A DNA stretch of 64,000 nucleotides from Streptomyces syringium (GTDB lineage: Bacteria; Actinomycetota; Actinomycetes; Streptomycetales; Streptomycetaceae), in contig NZ_JAGIOH010000001.1 in the NCBI RefSeq assembly GCF_017876625.1, forward strand, positions 3,038,001 to 3,102,000. The letters are read 5' to 3'. Shown in pieces: positions 17,704 through 26,921 of this stretch; the first letter of the stretch is position 1; every line of letters starts with the position of its first letter. The notes under the pieces are model-generated. The model was not told the DNA's origin. It saw nothing but the letters and a program-made list of their open reading frames with translations, and did not search any database. Made by a program: the position numbers and the translations under genes.

Positions 17704-18456
17704 ATGAACGCCATCGATCGCACCCCCGCCGACCTGCTGCGTTCCGCGCTCGCCGCGGATCCGGCCCGCCCGCTCGTGACCTTCTACGACGACGCCACCG
17801 GCGAGCGCGTGGAACTCTCCGTGGCCACCTTCGCCAATTGGGTGGCGAAGACCGCCAACCTGCTCCAGGGCGATCTCGCCGCCGGGCCCGGGGACCGCCT
17901 CGCCCTCCTGGTGCCCGCCCACTGGCAGACCGCCGTCTGGCTGCTCGCCTGCTCCTCCGTCGGCGTCGTGGCCGAGGTCGGCGGCGACCCGGCCGACGCG
18001 GACCTGGTCGTCAGCGGCCCGGACACCCTGGAGGAGGCGCGCGCCTGTTCCGGTGAGCGCGTCGCGCTCGCGCTGCGCCCCCTGGGCGGGCGCTTCCCGC
18101 AGGCCCCGCAGGGCTTCGCGGACTACGCCGTCGAGGTGCCCAGCCAGGGCGACCGCTTCGCCCCCTTCGCCCCGGTGGACCCGGACGCGCCCGCGCTCGT
18201 CGTGGACGGCACGGAGCTGACCGGTGCGCAGGTCGTGGAGCGGGCCCGGACGGACGCCTCCCAGCACGGGCTCGGCGCGGGCTCCCGGCTGCTGTCGGGC
18301 CTGCCGTACAGCGGCTGGCACGGGCTGTCCGCCGGGCTGTACGCACCGCTCGCCGCCGGTGGGTCGGTGGTGCTCTGCCGCCACCTCGACCGGCTCTCCG
18401 CCGGGGCCCTGGACAAGCGCCGGGAGAGCGAGCGCGTCACCGTGACGGCCCCCTGA
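17704..18456 (+). CDS. TIGR03089 family protein (truncated AMP-binding-enzyme-like)
   Basis: A 250-residue protein of the actinobacterial TIGR03089 family. It resembles only the N-terminal part of acyl/aryl-CoA ligases: PADLLRSALAADPARPLVTFYDDATGERVELS and AGPGDRLALLVPAHWQTAVWLLA. The ATP-binding signature and the C-terminal domain of true adenylating enzymes are missing, and this short form is normal for the family. Its function is unknown. Start ATG 17704 or the adjacent ATG 17701; no clear ribosome site is seen. It stands at the head of the LCP gene run. Confidence 0.85.
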   Translation: MNAIDRTPADLLRSALAADPARPLVTFYDDATGERVELSVATFANWVAKTANLLQGDLAAGPGDRLALLVPAHWQTAVWLLACSSVGVVAEVGGDPADADLVVSGPDTLEEARACSGERVALALRPLGGRFPQAPQGFADYAVEVPSQGDRFAPFAPVDPDAPALVVDGTELTGAQVVERARTDASQHGLGAGSRLLSGLPYSGWHGLSAGLYAPLAAGGSVVLCRHLDRLSAGALDKRRESERVTVTAP

Positions 18457-18487
18457 CACTGCCGGAGCGCCCGGATCGCGCGATGAT

Positions 18488-18517
18488 CGTACGTACGCCG
18501 CACGACGTACGTACGCC
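18488..18517. repeat. Two 12-bp direct repeats, 18-bp period, before the first LCP gene
   Basis: CGTACGTACGCC occurs at 18488-18499 and again at 18506-18517. Each unit contains overlapping palindromes (CGTACG and TACGTA). It lies between the TIGR03089 stop and the LCP start at 18606, where a promoter for the LCP gene would be. A repeated binding site for a regulator is one explanation. Confidence 0.6.
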
Positions 18518-18605
18518 ACACCAGGCGTGGAGGGCCGCAACCCGGCCCTCCACGAAGGCTCCCGCTGGTGCGAGGCCGCCGACTCCGTGAGGGAGGGCCG
18601 CAGCC

Positions 18606-19841
18606 GTGACAGACCGCCCTGGAAGCCCCAGCAGCCCCGGCACGCCCGCCGCCGGCCCCACCGGCGGGGCGTGGGGCGCCCCCACGCCCGCCCCCGCACC
18701 ACGGCGACGGCGCCGATGGCTGCGCTGGGTGGCGCTGGGGATGACGCTGCTGACGCTCACGGCGGCCGGGGTCGGCTGGGCGCTCTACCAACGGCTCGAC
18801 AGCAACATCACCACCGACACCGACACCGCGGACGAGCTGGCGCGCTGGGAGAAGGAGCGCCCGGTCGCGCTGGTGCAGGGCGCGCAGAACATCCTGATCA
18901 TCGGCTCCGACACCCGCGGCGCCGGAAACGGCGCGTACGGCACCGACAGCGGCACGCAGCGCTCGGACACCACGATCCTGCTGCACCTGGCCGCCGACCG
19001 GCGCAGCGCGACCGCCGTCAGCCTCCCCCGGGACCTGATGGCGAAGATCCCGAGCTGCCGGCAGTCCGACGGCTCCCGGACGAACGAGCGGTTCGCGCAG
19101 TTCAACTGGGCGTACGAACTGGCGGGCGCGGCCTGCACGATCCGCACGGTCGAGAACATCACCCGGATCCGCGTCGACCACCACGTGATCGTGGACTTCA
19201 ACGGCTTCAAGCGGCTGGTCGACGCCATCGACGGTGTCGAGGTCTGCCTCAAGCAGCCCGTGGACGACGACGACGCGAAGCTGCGGCTGCCCGCGGGCCG
19301 CCAGGTGCTGCGCGGAGAGGCCGCGCTGGGATACGTACGGGCCCGCTACAGCCTCGGCAACGGCAGCGACACCGAACGGATGGGGCGGCAGCAGGAGTTC
19401 CTGGGCTCGCTGTTCCGCGAGATGCAGAGCAGCGGCGTGCTGCTCAACCCCGCGCGGCTCTATCCGGTGCTCGACGCGGCGACGTCCTCGCTGACCACGG
19501 ACGCCGGGCTGGACACCCTCCGCAAGCTGTACGACCTGGTGCGCACCGTACGGGACATCCCCTCCGAACGGGTCCAGTTCCTCACCGTGCCGCGCCGCCC
19601 GTACGTCCACAACAGCGCCCGTGACGAACTGGTGCAGCCGGACGCCGACCAGCTCTTCGAGCAGTTGCGGAACGACCGGCCGGTGGCGGTCGGGATGCAC
19701 GTACGGGCGGCCGACAACAAGCCCCGGCGGGAGCCGGCGCCTTCGGATCCCGGCACTTCGGCGCCCGCCACGGGATCCCCTGAGCCCACTACTCCGCCCA
19801 CCTACGAGGGAACCACCGCAGCACGTGGCATGTGTGGATGA
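18606..19841 (+). CDS. LCP family cell-wall glycopolymer ligase 1
   Basis: A 411-residue LytR-CpsA-Psr protein. Residues 1-38 are cytoplasmic and end RRRRR; 39-61 form the single membrane helix; the LCP domain (about 92-300) faces outside. Landmarks are NILIIGSDTRGAG, TAVSLPRDLMAKIP and the arginine-rich ALGYVRARYSLGNGSDTERMGRQQEFL. LCP enzymes transfer teichoic acids or other anionic glycopolymers from lipid carriers to peptidoglycan. It lacks the LytR_C domain of the next two LCP proteins and ends in a Pro/Thr-rich tail. Start GTG 18606 has GGGAGGG upstream. Confidence 0.92.
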   Translation: MTDRPGSPSSPGTPAAGPTGGAWGAPTPAPAPRRRRRWLRWVALGMTLLTLTAAGVGWALYQRLDSNITTDTDTADELARWEKERPVALVQGAQNILIIGSDTRGAGNGAYGTDSGTQRSDTTILLHLAADRRSATAVSLPRDLMAKIPSCRQSDGSRTNERFAQFNWAYELAGAACTIRTVENITRIRVDHHVIVDFNGFKRLVDAIDGVEVCLKQPVDDDDAKLRLPAGRQVLRGEAALGYVRARYSLGNGSDTERMGRQQEFLGSLFREMQSSGVLLNPARLYPVLDAATSSLTTDAGLDTLRKLYDLVRTVRDIPSERVQFLTVPRRPYVHNSARDELVQPDADQLFEQLRNDRPVAVGMHVRAADNKPRREPAPSDPGTSAPATGSPEPTTPPTYEGTTAARGMCG

Positions 19842-20081
19842 TTTTACCGAAAGGTACGATCACCTTTTCCTCCGGATGATCGTTCGGGCGAAAGGATTGG
19901 GCAGAATGCCCAGTTGTAGGGGAGTGCAATTTGTCACCGGCGTCGCTTGACGCTGAACTGGGCGGATAGTGTGAGCGATCCGGTGCGCACGGCCGGGCTG
20001 ACCGCGCACTGCACAGACGACGTGACCGAGCGCCTCGGGGGGGTAGGCGCCGCGTGGCACCGACGGAGGATTCAAGCGACC

Positions 20082-21854
20082 GTGGACGCGCAGGGCCGTG
20101 GGCGGGCGGGCGACATCGACCCCGCCGACCAGTGGGTCTTCGACCCGAAAACAGGCAGCTACGAGCTGCGCCTTGACCATGCCGAGGAGTCGGAGGCGAC
20201 TCCCGGGAGCGGCACGTCCGCGACTGCTTCATCCTCTGCTTCCGCAGATTCCGGCTCCCCCGCCGTACCGGCTCCCGCGAGATCGCGGGTCGGGACGCAG
20301 GGCAAGCCCGGCCGCCGTACGGTGCCCGGGCAGCGCGGCAATCCCCGGCGCGCCGGGGCCAAGCCGGCGCAGGGACGGCGCAAGCCGAAGCCGAAGCAGA
20401 GCAAGAAGAAGAAGGCGCTGATGTGGACGGGCGGCACGCTCGCCTTCGTCCTGGTCGGCGGCTCGGTGGCGGCCTACCTGGTCTACCAGCACTTCAACAA
20501 CAACATCGACAAGGTCGATGTCGGGATAAACAACGACGCGGTCATCGACGGCCCGGTGAACATCCTGGTCATCGGCACCGACAAGCGTGACGGCAAGGGC
20601 AACGAGGGCTACGGCGACCCGGGCAGCGTCGGCCACGCCGACACCACGCTGCTGTTCCACGTCTCGGAGGACCGGACGAACGCCACGGCGCTCTCCATCC
20701 CCCGTGACATGATCACCGACATTCCGGAGTGCCCCACCAAGAAGGACGGCCAGACCAAAATCATCCCGGGCACGAAGGGCGTCCGCTTCAACGAGAGCCT
20801 GGGCCAGGAGGGCCGTGACCCGGGCTGCACCTGGCGGACCGTCGAGGCGCTCACCGGCCTGAAGGTCACGCACTTCATGATGGCCGACTTCAACGCCGTC
20901 AAGGAGCTGTCGTCGGCGGTCGGCGGTGTCGAGGTGTGCCTGGCCAAGGACATCAACGACCCCAAGTCGCACCTCAAGCTGAGCAAGGGCCGGCACGAGA
21001 TCGAGGGCGAGGACGCCCTCGCGTTCGTCCGGACCCGGCACAGCGTCGGCTTCGAGAGCGACCTGGACCGCATCAAGCTCCAGCAGCAGTTCCTGAGTTC
21101 GATGATCCGGAAGATGAAGTCCGGTGACACGCTCTCCAACCCGAAGAAGCTGTACGACCTGGGCAACGCGGCCACCAAGTCGCTCACCGTCGACACCGGC
21201 ATAGGTTCCGTCAGCAAACTGACCAGCCTGGGCAAGGAGCTCAGCAAGGTCGACCTCGAGAACATCACCTTCGCGACCGTCCCCGTCAAGGACAACCCCG
21301 CCGAGGGGAAGAACCACCGGACGGTCGTCCTCGACAAGCCGAAGGCCGATCCGCTCTTCGCCATGGTCCAGCAGGACGTCTCCCTCACCGAGGTGAAGGA
21401 GAAGGAGAAGAAGGCCAAGGACGCGGCGGACGCCAAGCAGGCGGCCCTGCTCAAGGGGCCCAAGGCGGAGCCCGCGGCCGTGCGGGTGAAGGTGCAGAAC
21501 GGCAGTGGCCGGGTGGGTGCCGCCCAGGAGGCCGTCACCTGGATGCAGAACTCCAAGGGCATGCGCCTCACGAGCAACGGCGGCAACGCCACGGGCGGCA
21601 AGAAGGACAAGACGGTCCTGGAGTACGCCCCCAATCAGGCGGACCAGGCGCGTCGGCTCGCCGAGATCATGGGACTGCCGGTCGAGGCCCTCAAGCAGGC
21701 CACGTCCGACGCCGCGCCGACGGCCGGGATGACGCTCGTCCTGGGCGCCGACTTCAAGGCCGCCGGCACCCCGATCTCCATCCCCGCCCCCGCGAAAGCA
21801 CCCAAAGACATCCAAAAGATCGAAGCCGACGACAAGAACATCTGCGCCAAATGA
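20082..21854 (+). CDS. LCP family glycopolymer ligase 2 with LytR_C domain
   Basis: A 590-residue protein. The cytoplasmic N-terminus (VDAQGRGRAGDIDPADQWVFDP) is conserved in this subfamily and leads to a Lys/Arg-rich stretch before the membrane helix at about 112-135. The LCP domain has NILVIGTDKRDGKG, ALSIPRDMITDIPE and AFVRTRHSVGFESDLDRIKLQQQFL. A LytR_C domain (about 445-545, VRVKVQNGSGRVGAAQEA) follows. GTG 20082 is chosen since the conserved N-terminus starts there and GGAGG lies twelve bases upstream; a longer reading to 19947 is possible. The gap 19842-20081 holds no other gene. Confidence 0.9.
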   Translation: MDAQGRGRAGDIDPADQWVFDPKTGSYELRLDHAEESEATPGSGTSATASSSASADSGSPAVPAPARSRVGTQGKPGRRTVPGQRGNPRRAGAKPAQGRRKPKPKQSKKKKALMWTGGTLAFVLVGGSVAAYLVYQHFNNNIDKVDVGINNDAVIDGPVNILVIGTDKRDGKGNEGYGDPGSVGHADTTLLFHVSEDRTNATALSIPRDMITDIPECPTKKDGQTKIIPGTKGVRFNESLGQEGRDPGCTWRTVEALTGLKVTHFMMADFNAVKELSSAVGGVEVCLAKDINDPKSHLKLSKGRHEIEGEDALAFVRTRHSVGFESDLDRIKLQQQFLSSMIRKMKSGDTLSNPKKLYDLGNAATKSLTVDTGIGSVSKLTSLGKELSKVDLENITFATVPVKDNPAEGKNHRTVVLDKPKADPLFAMVQQDVSLTEVKEKEKKAKDAADAKQAALLKGPKAEPAAVRVKVQNGSGRVGAAQEAVTWMQNSKGMRLTSNGGNATGGKKDKTVLEYAPNQADQARRLAEIMGLPVEALKQATSDAAPTAGMTLVLGADFKAAGTPISIPAPAKAPKDIQKIEADDKNICAK

Positions 21855-21953
21855 ACCTGGCCCCCCGCTGCCGCATCTAGGCCAGTAACTAGAGTCACAC
21901 CAGCTACAACACGCCTGCCCTTCGGGCCGGACGCACCATTCAGGGGAGGCCCG

Positions 21954-23906
21954 ATGCGGCAGAGCAGCGGCGTGCGGGGACCGGCTGGCACCTCAGCCGA
22001 CGACACGGCCGGCGGCGGGGTTCCGGCCGCCAGGAAGTCCGGGCGCCGGGGCCGCCGGGCGAAGAAGTCCGACGCGGCCGGCGGCGAAGCCACGGACGCC
22101 ACCCGTGGCGAGGGTGCCGGGGCCGAGCGCTCCTGGGACGCCGAGACCGAGGGACGCACCGACTCCGAGGGCGGCGAAGACGCCACGTCGGACGCGCCCT
22201 CCGGAGGCGACCGGGCCGACACCGCCGACGCGGACAAGCCCGAAGGCAACGGGGCCGCCACCGCCAGAGCCGGCCGCAAGGCCACCCGCAAGGCCACCCA
22301 CGCCAAGAACCGATCGGCCAAGCGCAAGCGCAAGCGCACGCGCACGCGCGCTGCCCGAATAGCCCGCTGGACCGCGCTCTCCCTCGCGGTCATCGTCCTC
22401 GGCACTGCGGCCGCCGGGTACTTCTACTACGAGCACCTCAACGGCAACCTCAAAAAGGGCGACCTCAACCTCGGCGACAAGCGGCTCGACCGCAGCGCGG
22501 CCAACGCGGCGGGCCAACGCCCCCTGAACATCCTGATCCTGGGCTCCGACAGCCGGAACAGCAAGAAGAACGTCGAGCTCGGCGGCGCCCGCGAGGACGC
22601 GGGGCGCAAGCCGCTCGCCGACGTCCAGATGCTGGTGCACGTCTCGGCCGACCGCAGCAACATGTCGGTGATCAGCGTGCCGCGCGACACCCGGGTGACG
22701 ATCCCCAAGTGCACCGACCCGGAGGACGGCACGGTCTACAAGGAGACCGACCGTCAGATCATCAACACCAGCCTGATGAACGGCGGCCCGGGCTGCACGG
22801 TCGCCGCCTGGGAAGAGCTGACCGGCATTCCCGTCGACCACTTCATGATGATCGACTTCGCCGGTGTGGTGAGCATGGCCGACGCGGTCGGCGGCGTTCC
22901 GGTGTGTGTGGACGCCAACGTCTACGACAAGGACTCCGGTCTGCGGCTGACGAAGGGCTCGCACAAGGTCAAGGGCGAGCAGGCCCTGCAGTGGCTGCGC
23001 ACCCGGCACGGCTTCGAGGACGGCAGCGACATCGGCCGCACCCACGCCCAGCACATCTATATGAACGCCATGGTCCGCCAGCTCAAGGGCGGTACCAAGC
23101 TCTCGGACCCCGGCCAGCTCACCGACCTCGCCGAGGCCGCCACCAAGGCGCTCACCGTCGACAAGGACCTCGGCTCGGTCAAGAAGCTCTACGACCTCGG
23201 CAACGACATCAAGCGCGTGCCGTCCGGGCGCATCACGATGGCCACCATGCCGTGGGTCTCCGATCCGCAGGACCCGGACGCACACGTGATACCGAAGCCG
23301 GGGGACGCCGACAAGCTCTTCTCGCTCGTCCGCAACGACATCGCGCTGGACGGCAAGGACAAGAAGTCGGACAAGGGCGGCCCGAAGCCCACCGTGCCGG
23401 CGGCGCCGAAGGGCGACATCGCTCTCACGGTGTTCAACGGCACCGGCACCGCCGTCCAGCCGCCGGCCACCCGTCGGGCCTCGGACATCGCCGAGTTCCT
23501 CGTGAAGGCGGGTTTCACCAAGACGACGTCGGACTCCGCCCCGCGTGCTCAGGCGGACACGACGATCACCTATCCGAAGACCGCCGAGCGGCCGGACGCC
23601 GAGGCCGTGGCCAAGGCCCTCGGGCTGCCGGAGAGCGCGCTGCGGATGTCCCCCACGGTCGACCGGGTGACGCTGGTCATCGGCAGCGACTGGCGTACGG
23701 GCACGAAGTACCCGAAGACCGAGGAACCCGAGGAGAGCGACTCCTCACAGGAGCCGACGGGCGGGGCGACGGGCGACGGCAAGAAGGACGACAAGGGCGG
23801 GAAGGGCGAGAAGGACGGCGACAACAAGGCGCCCAAGAGCTCGGACCCGCTCAACGGCAACGACACGTCGGCGTGCATGAACGTCAATCCGCTGAATCGT
23901 TTCTGA
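21954..23906 (+). CDS. LCP family glycopolymer ligase 3 with LytR_C domain
   Basis: A 650-residue protein. Residues 1-138 are a long cytoplasmic region, first acidic then strongly basic (KRKRKRTRTR at 123-132). The membrane helix spans about 139-159. The LCP domain carries NILILGSDSRNSKK, VISVPRDTRVTIPK and QWLRTRHGFEDGSDIGRTHAQ. A LytR_C domain (about 470-560, IALTVFNGTGTAVQPPATR) and a Lys/Asp/Gly-rich tail ending in a lone cysteine (SACMNVNPLNRF) follow. ATG 21954 has AGGGGAGG upstream. A strong terminator follows at 23910. The previous two LCP genes are co-directional. Confidence 0.92.
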   Translation: MRQSSGVRGPAGTSADDTAGGGVPAARKSGRRGRRAKKSDAAGGEATDATRGEGAGAERSWDAETEGRTDSEGGEDATSDAPSGGDRADTADADKPEGNGAATARAGRKATRKATHAKNRSAKRKRKRTRTRAARIARWTALSLAVIVLGTAAAGYFYYEHLNGNLKKGDLNLGDKRLDRSAANAAGQRPLNILILGSDSRNSKKNVELGGAREDAGRKPLADVQMLVHVSADRSNMSVISVPRDTRVTIPKCTDPEDGTVYKETDRQIINTSLMNGGPGCTVAAWEELTGIPVDHFMMIDFAGVVSMADAVGGVPVCVDANVYDKDSGLRLTKGSHKVKGEQALQWLRTRHGFEDGSDIGRTHAQHIYMNAMVRQLKGGTKLSDPGQLTDLAEAATKALTVDKDLGSVKKLYDLGNDIKRVPSGRITMATMPWVSDPQDPDAHVIPKPGDADKLFSLVRNDIALDGKDKKSDKGGPKPTVPAAPKGDIALTVFNGTGTAVQPPATRRASDIAEFLVKAGFTKTTSDSAPRAQADTTITYPKTAERPDAEAVAKALGLPESALRMSPTVDRVTLVIGSDWRTGTKYPKTEEPEESDSSQEPTGGATGDGKKDDKGGKGEKDGDNKAPKSSDPLNGNDTSACMNVNPLNRF

Positions 23907-23909
23907 AGA

Positions 23910-23953
23910 CCGTCCGCCCCGTGCCGTGTACGGACACGGACCGGGGCGGACGG
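23910..23953. terminator. Nested hairpin after LCP gene 3
   Basis: CCGTCCGCCCCG (23910-23921) pairs with CGGGGCGGACGG (23942-23953). The enclosed segment forms a second hairpin, CCGTGT-ACGG-ACACGG. It lies between convergent genes and would stop transcription from both sides. Confidence 0.75.
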
Positions 23954-23976
23954 CATGCGGCGGGTCGGCCGGGCGG

Positions 23977-25008
23977 CTAGTCGGCCCGGACGGCCGGGCG
24001 GCGGCTGGCGATGACGCGCTTCGCCAGCGAGCGCGGGCTGGTCAGGAAGCCGAACCCCCACGACATGTGCATCGTCGCCAGCGCCACCGGGATCCGGACG
24101 CGTGCGGCCGGCGACAGCCCCTTGCCCGCGGGCAGCGAACCGGCGGTGATGGCCGCCAGGTAGCCGGCCGGGACCAGCAGGCCCCAGGGGGTGACGGCCG
24201 CGCCGACCACGAGACCGGCCGCGATGGCGACCACGGCGGTCGGCGGGGCCAGATAACGCATGTTGATCGAGCCCTGGTGGAAGCGGGCGACGACGTGCCG
24301 CCAACGCCCGTAGTCCTTGTACTGCTTGGCGAGCGCCTTGACGCTGGGCCGCGGCCGGTAGGAGACCTTGAGCTCCGGGGAGAACCAGATCAGCCCGCCC
24401 GCCTCACGGATCCGGAAGTTCAGCTCCCAGTCCTGGGCACGGATGAACTCCTCGTTGTACCCGCCCTGCTGCTCCAGGGCCTCGCGCCGGAAGACACCCA
24501 GATACACGGTTTCGGCCTCGCCGGCCGCGCCTCCCGTGTGGAAGGCCGCGTTGCCCACGCCGATCTTCGAGGTCATGGCGGCGGCGACGGCCCGCTCCCA
24601 GTCGTTCTCGCCCTCGGCGTGCATGATGCCGCCGACGTTCTGGGCGCCGGTCTCGTCCAGCAGCCGCACGGCGGTCGCGATGTAGTTGGGCGAGAGCATT
24701 CCGTGACCGTCGACGCGTACCACGATCGGGTGGCGTGACGCCTTGATCGCGGCGTTGAGCGCGGCAGGGGTGCGGCCGGTGGGGTTCGGCACCGTGTGGA
24801 CCCGGGCGCGGGGGTGGTTCGCGGTCTCCCGCACCAGGTCGGCGGCGATTTCGTCGGTGCGGTCCGTGGAGGGACCGAGGGCGATCACGACCTCGAGTTC
24901 ACCGGCATAGTCCTGTTCCAGGATGTGCCGCACGGAGGTGCGCAGATACCGCTCCTCATTGAGCACCGGCATGATGACGGAAACGGCGGGCGGCTGCTGA
25001 TCGGGCAT
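23977..25008 (-). CDS. Family-2 glycosyltransferase (ExoA-like)
   Basis: A 343-residue membrane-associated glycosyltransferase. The N-terminal GT-A domain has VSVIMPVLNEERYLRTSV (9-26), GPSTDRTDEIAADL, the metal-binding VVRVDGHG and the acceptor-side FIRAQDWELNFRIREAGG. Two or three hydrophobic segments near the C-terminus (AVVAIAAGLVVGAAV and LLVPAGYLAAITAG) anchor it in the membrane. It is oriented against its LCP neighbours, so it has its own promoter in the 187-base gap to LCP gene 4. It may build part of the glycopolymer that the LCP enzymes attach. Confidence 0.87.
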   Translation of the reverse strand: MPDQQPPAVSVIMPVLNEERYLRTSVRHILEQDYAGELEVVIALGPSTDRTDEIAADLVRETANHPRARVHTVPNPTGRTPAALNAAIKASRHPIVVRVDGHGMLSPNYIATAVRLLDETGAQNVGGIMHAEGENDWERAVAAAMTSKIGVGNAAFHTGGAAGEAETVYLGVFRREALEQQGGYNEEFIRAQDWELNFRIREAGGLIWFSPELKVSYRPRPSVKALAKQYKDYGRWRHVVARFHQGSINMRYLAPPTAVVAIAAGLVVGAAVTPWGLLVPAGYLAAITAGSLPAGKGLSPAARVRIPVALATMHMSWGFGFLTSPRSLAKRVIASRRPAVRAD

Positions 25009-25195
25009 GGTTCCTCGGCGGTACGGGGGGTGCCCCCGGCGGACGGCGGATCGTCGGTCACGTTACGCCAATGGGGCACCCGAAAGCGCCCCGCCCGGGT
25101 GGCAGGCCCCGCCCGGACGGCGTGGGGCCGCGAACCGACGATCGTATGGGCCTACCGTTTCCCCGGTTCTGCCCAGTCCGTCGCGGAGGTTCGAA

Positions 25196-26698
25196 GTGAC
25201 CGCACCGGCCCGCTCCCCCCGCCAGGCCAGGCCCCGCCCGAACCGGCCCCGCCACAGCGCGCCCCGCCGCCCGCGCTGGGGACTGCGCCTCGCCACCGGC
25301 GCCGCCGTGGCCGTGCTGGGCACCGGCGGCATCGGACACGCGGTGGTCACGGGGATCGAGGGCGGCATCGGGCGGGTGGATCCGTTCGGGGGCCTGTCGA
25401 ACCGGCCGCAGACCAGTCAGGGCAAGAACATCCTCGTCGTCGGCACGGACGGCCGCGACAAGATCACGGAGGAGGAGCGGACCCGTTACCGGCTGGGCGG
25501 CGCGCCCTGTCACTGCACCGACACGGTGATGCTGGTGCACCTCTCCGCCCGGCACGACCGGGCCAGTGTGATCAGCCTGCCGCGCGACACCTACGTCGAG
25601 ATCCCCGAGCGCGCCGACGCGCAGGGCCGGATCCGCCCCGCCCATCCGCAGAAGCTCAACGCGGCGTACGCGGAGGGCGGGCCGAGTCTGACCGTACGGG
25701 CGGTGGAGCAGCTGACCCGGGTGCACGTCGATCACTACCTGGAGGTCGACTTCGCCAGCTTCATGAAGACGGTCGACGTGCTGGGCGGGGTCCGGGTGTG
25801 CACGGTGCGACCGCTCAAGGACGTCTACACGGGCCTCGACCTGCCGGTGGGGTCCAGCGACCTCAACGGCGGGCAGGCGCTCCAGTACGTGCGCTCCCGG
25901 CATCTCGACGGGGGCTCCGACCTCGGCCGGATGCAGCGGCAGCAGCGGTTCCTCGCCTCGCTGATCCACAAGGCGGCGGGCGGTGAGGGCCTGCTGAACC
26001 CGGTGAAGTTCCAGGAGGTCGGGACGACGCTGCTCGGCTCGGTGCGGGCCGACCGGGGGTTCGGCAGCGCCGAGCTGGTCGAGCTGGCCCAGGGGATGAA
26101 GAATCTGACGCCCGCCTCGGCCGAGTTCGCCTCGGTGCCGATCGGTATCGCGAATTTTCCCGTGCCGCGCGTCGGCTCAACGGTGAAGTGGGACGAGGCG
26201 GCGGCCGGGAAGATGTTCCAGGCCCTGCGCGAGGACCGGCCGCTGACCGTGCACGCCCCCCGGCGGTCGCAGGACGCGAAGCCACAGGCCAGGCCGGCGG
26301 ACCAGCCCGCGACGCCGGTGGACGTGGCGCCCGGACAGATCCGGGTACAGGTCCTCAACGGCAGCGGCCGCACGGGTCTGGGCCGCGAGACCGACAACGC
26401 CCTGCACGCGACGGGCTTCGCCACCACCGGCCTGCCGACGGACGCGCCCGGACCGCTGACCCAGCGGACGGTGATCTCCTACGACCCGCGCTGGGACCGC
26501 TCGGTCCGCTCCGTCGCGGCGGCACTCCCGGGCGCGGAACTACGCCCGGCACCGGGCCAGGGCCCGCTGATGAAGGTGACCCTGGGCACGGACTTCAAGG
26601 GCGTCCACCCGGTACGCGCCCAGGACCCCCCACAAGCCGCGGGGGCCGCCCCGGCGGCGGTCCGGGGCGACCAGGTGGTCTGCCCGGACGGCGCATAA
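25196..26698 (+). CDS. LCP family glycopolymer ligase 4 with LytR_C domain
   Basis: A 500-residue protein. A basic N-terminus of about 30 residues precedes a membrane helix (about 30-52). The LCP domain has NILVVGTDGRDKITEEERTR, SVISLPRDTYVEIPE and QYVRSRHLDGGSDLGRMQRQQRFL. A LytR_C domain (about 380-475, IRVQVLNGSGRTGLGRE) follows, and the protein ends DQVVCPDGA with a C-terminal cysteine. GTG 25196 is fixed by GGAGG six bases upstream. The pair CHC in GGAPCHCTDTVML is unusual beside the catalytic loop. It converges with the thioesterase gene. Confidence 0.9.
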   Translation: MTAPARSPRQARPRPNRPRHSAPRRPRWGLRLATGAAVAVLGTGGIGHAVVTGIEGGIGRVDPFGGLSNRPQTSQGKNILVVGTDGRDKITEEERTRYRLGGAPCHCTDTVMLVHLSARHDRASVISLPRDTYVEIPERADAQGRIRPAHPQKLNAAYAEGGPSLTVRAVEQLTRVHVDHYLEVDFASFMKTVDVLGGVRVCTVRPLKDVYTGLDLPVGSSDLNGGQALQYVRSRHLDGGSDLGRMQRQQRFLASLIHKAAGGEGLLNPVKFQEVGTTLLGSVRADRGFGSAELVELAQGMKNLTPASAEFASVPIGIANFPVPRVGSTVKWDEAAAGKMFQALREDRPLTVHAPRRSQDAKPQARPADQPATPVDVAPGQIRVQVLNGSGRTGLGRETDNALHATGFATTGLPTDAPGPLTQRTVISYDPRWDRSVRSVAAALPGAELRPAPGQGPLMKVTLGTDFKGVHPVRAQDPPQAAGAAPAAVRGDQVVCPDGA

Positions 26699-26810
26699 CC
26701 GCGCGCAGCGCGGCGGGAGGCACGTGAGTGGCCCTGCCGGGGCCGGGGCAGCCCCCGGGCCCCAGGAGGAGGCGCCGCAGGCTCACCGGCGTGAGGGCTC
26801 GGGACGCGCA

Positions 26811-26853
26811 GGTGGGTCGCGGGGCGTAAAGCGAAGCAGCCCCGCGACCCACC
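26811..26853. terminator. 15-bp perfect stem-loop with GTAAAGCGAAGCA loop
   Basis: Bases 26811-26825 pair with 26839-26853. The 13-base loop (26826-26838, gtaaagcgaagca) is identical to the loop of the hairpin at 1234-1282 read on the minus strand, although the stems are unrelated in sequence. It lies between convergent LCP and thioesterase genes and is a likely bidirectional terminator. Confidence 0.75.
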
Positions 26854-26921
26854 GGAGCGGCACGGGCCCGACCCACGCCGAGGGCAGACCCCCAAGGCCC
26901 CCGCCAGGGACCCCGCGGGGG

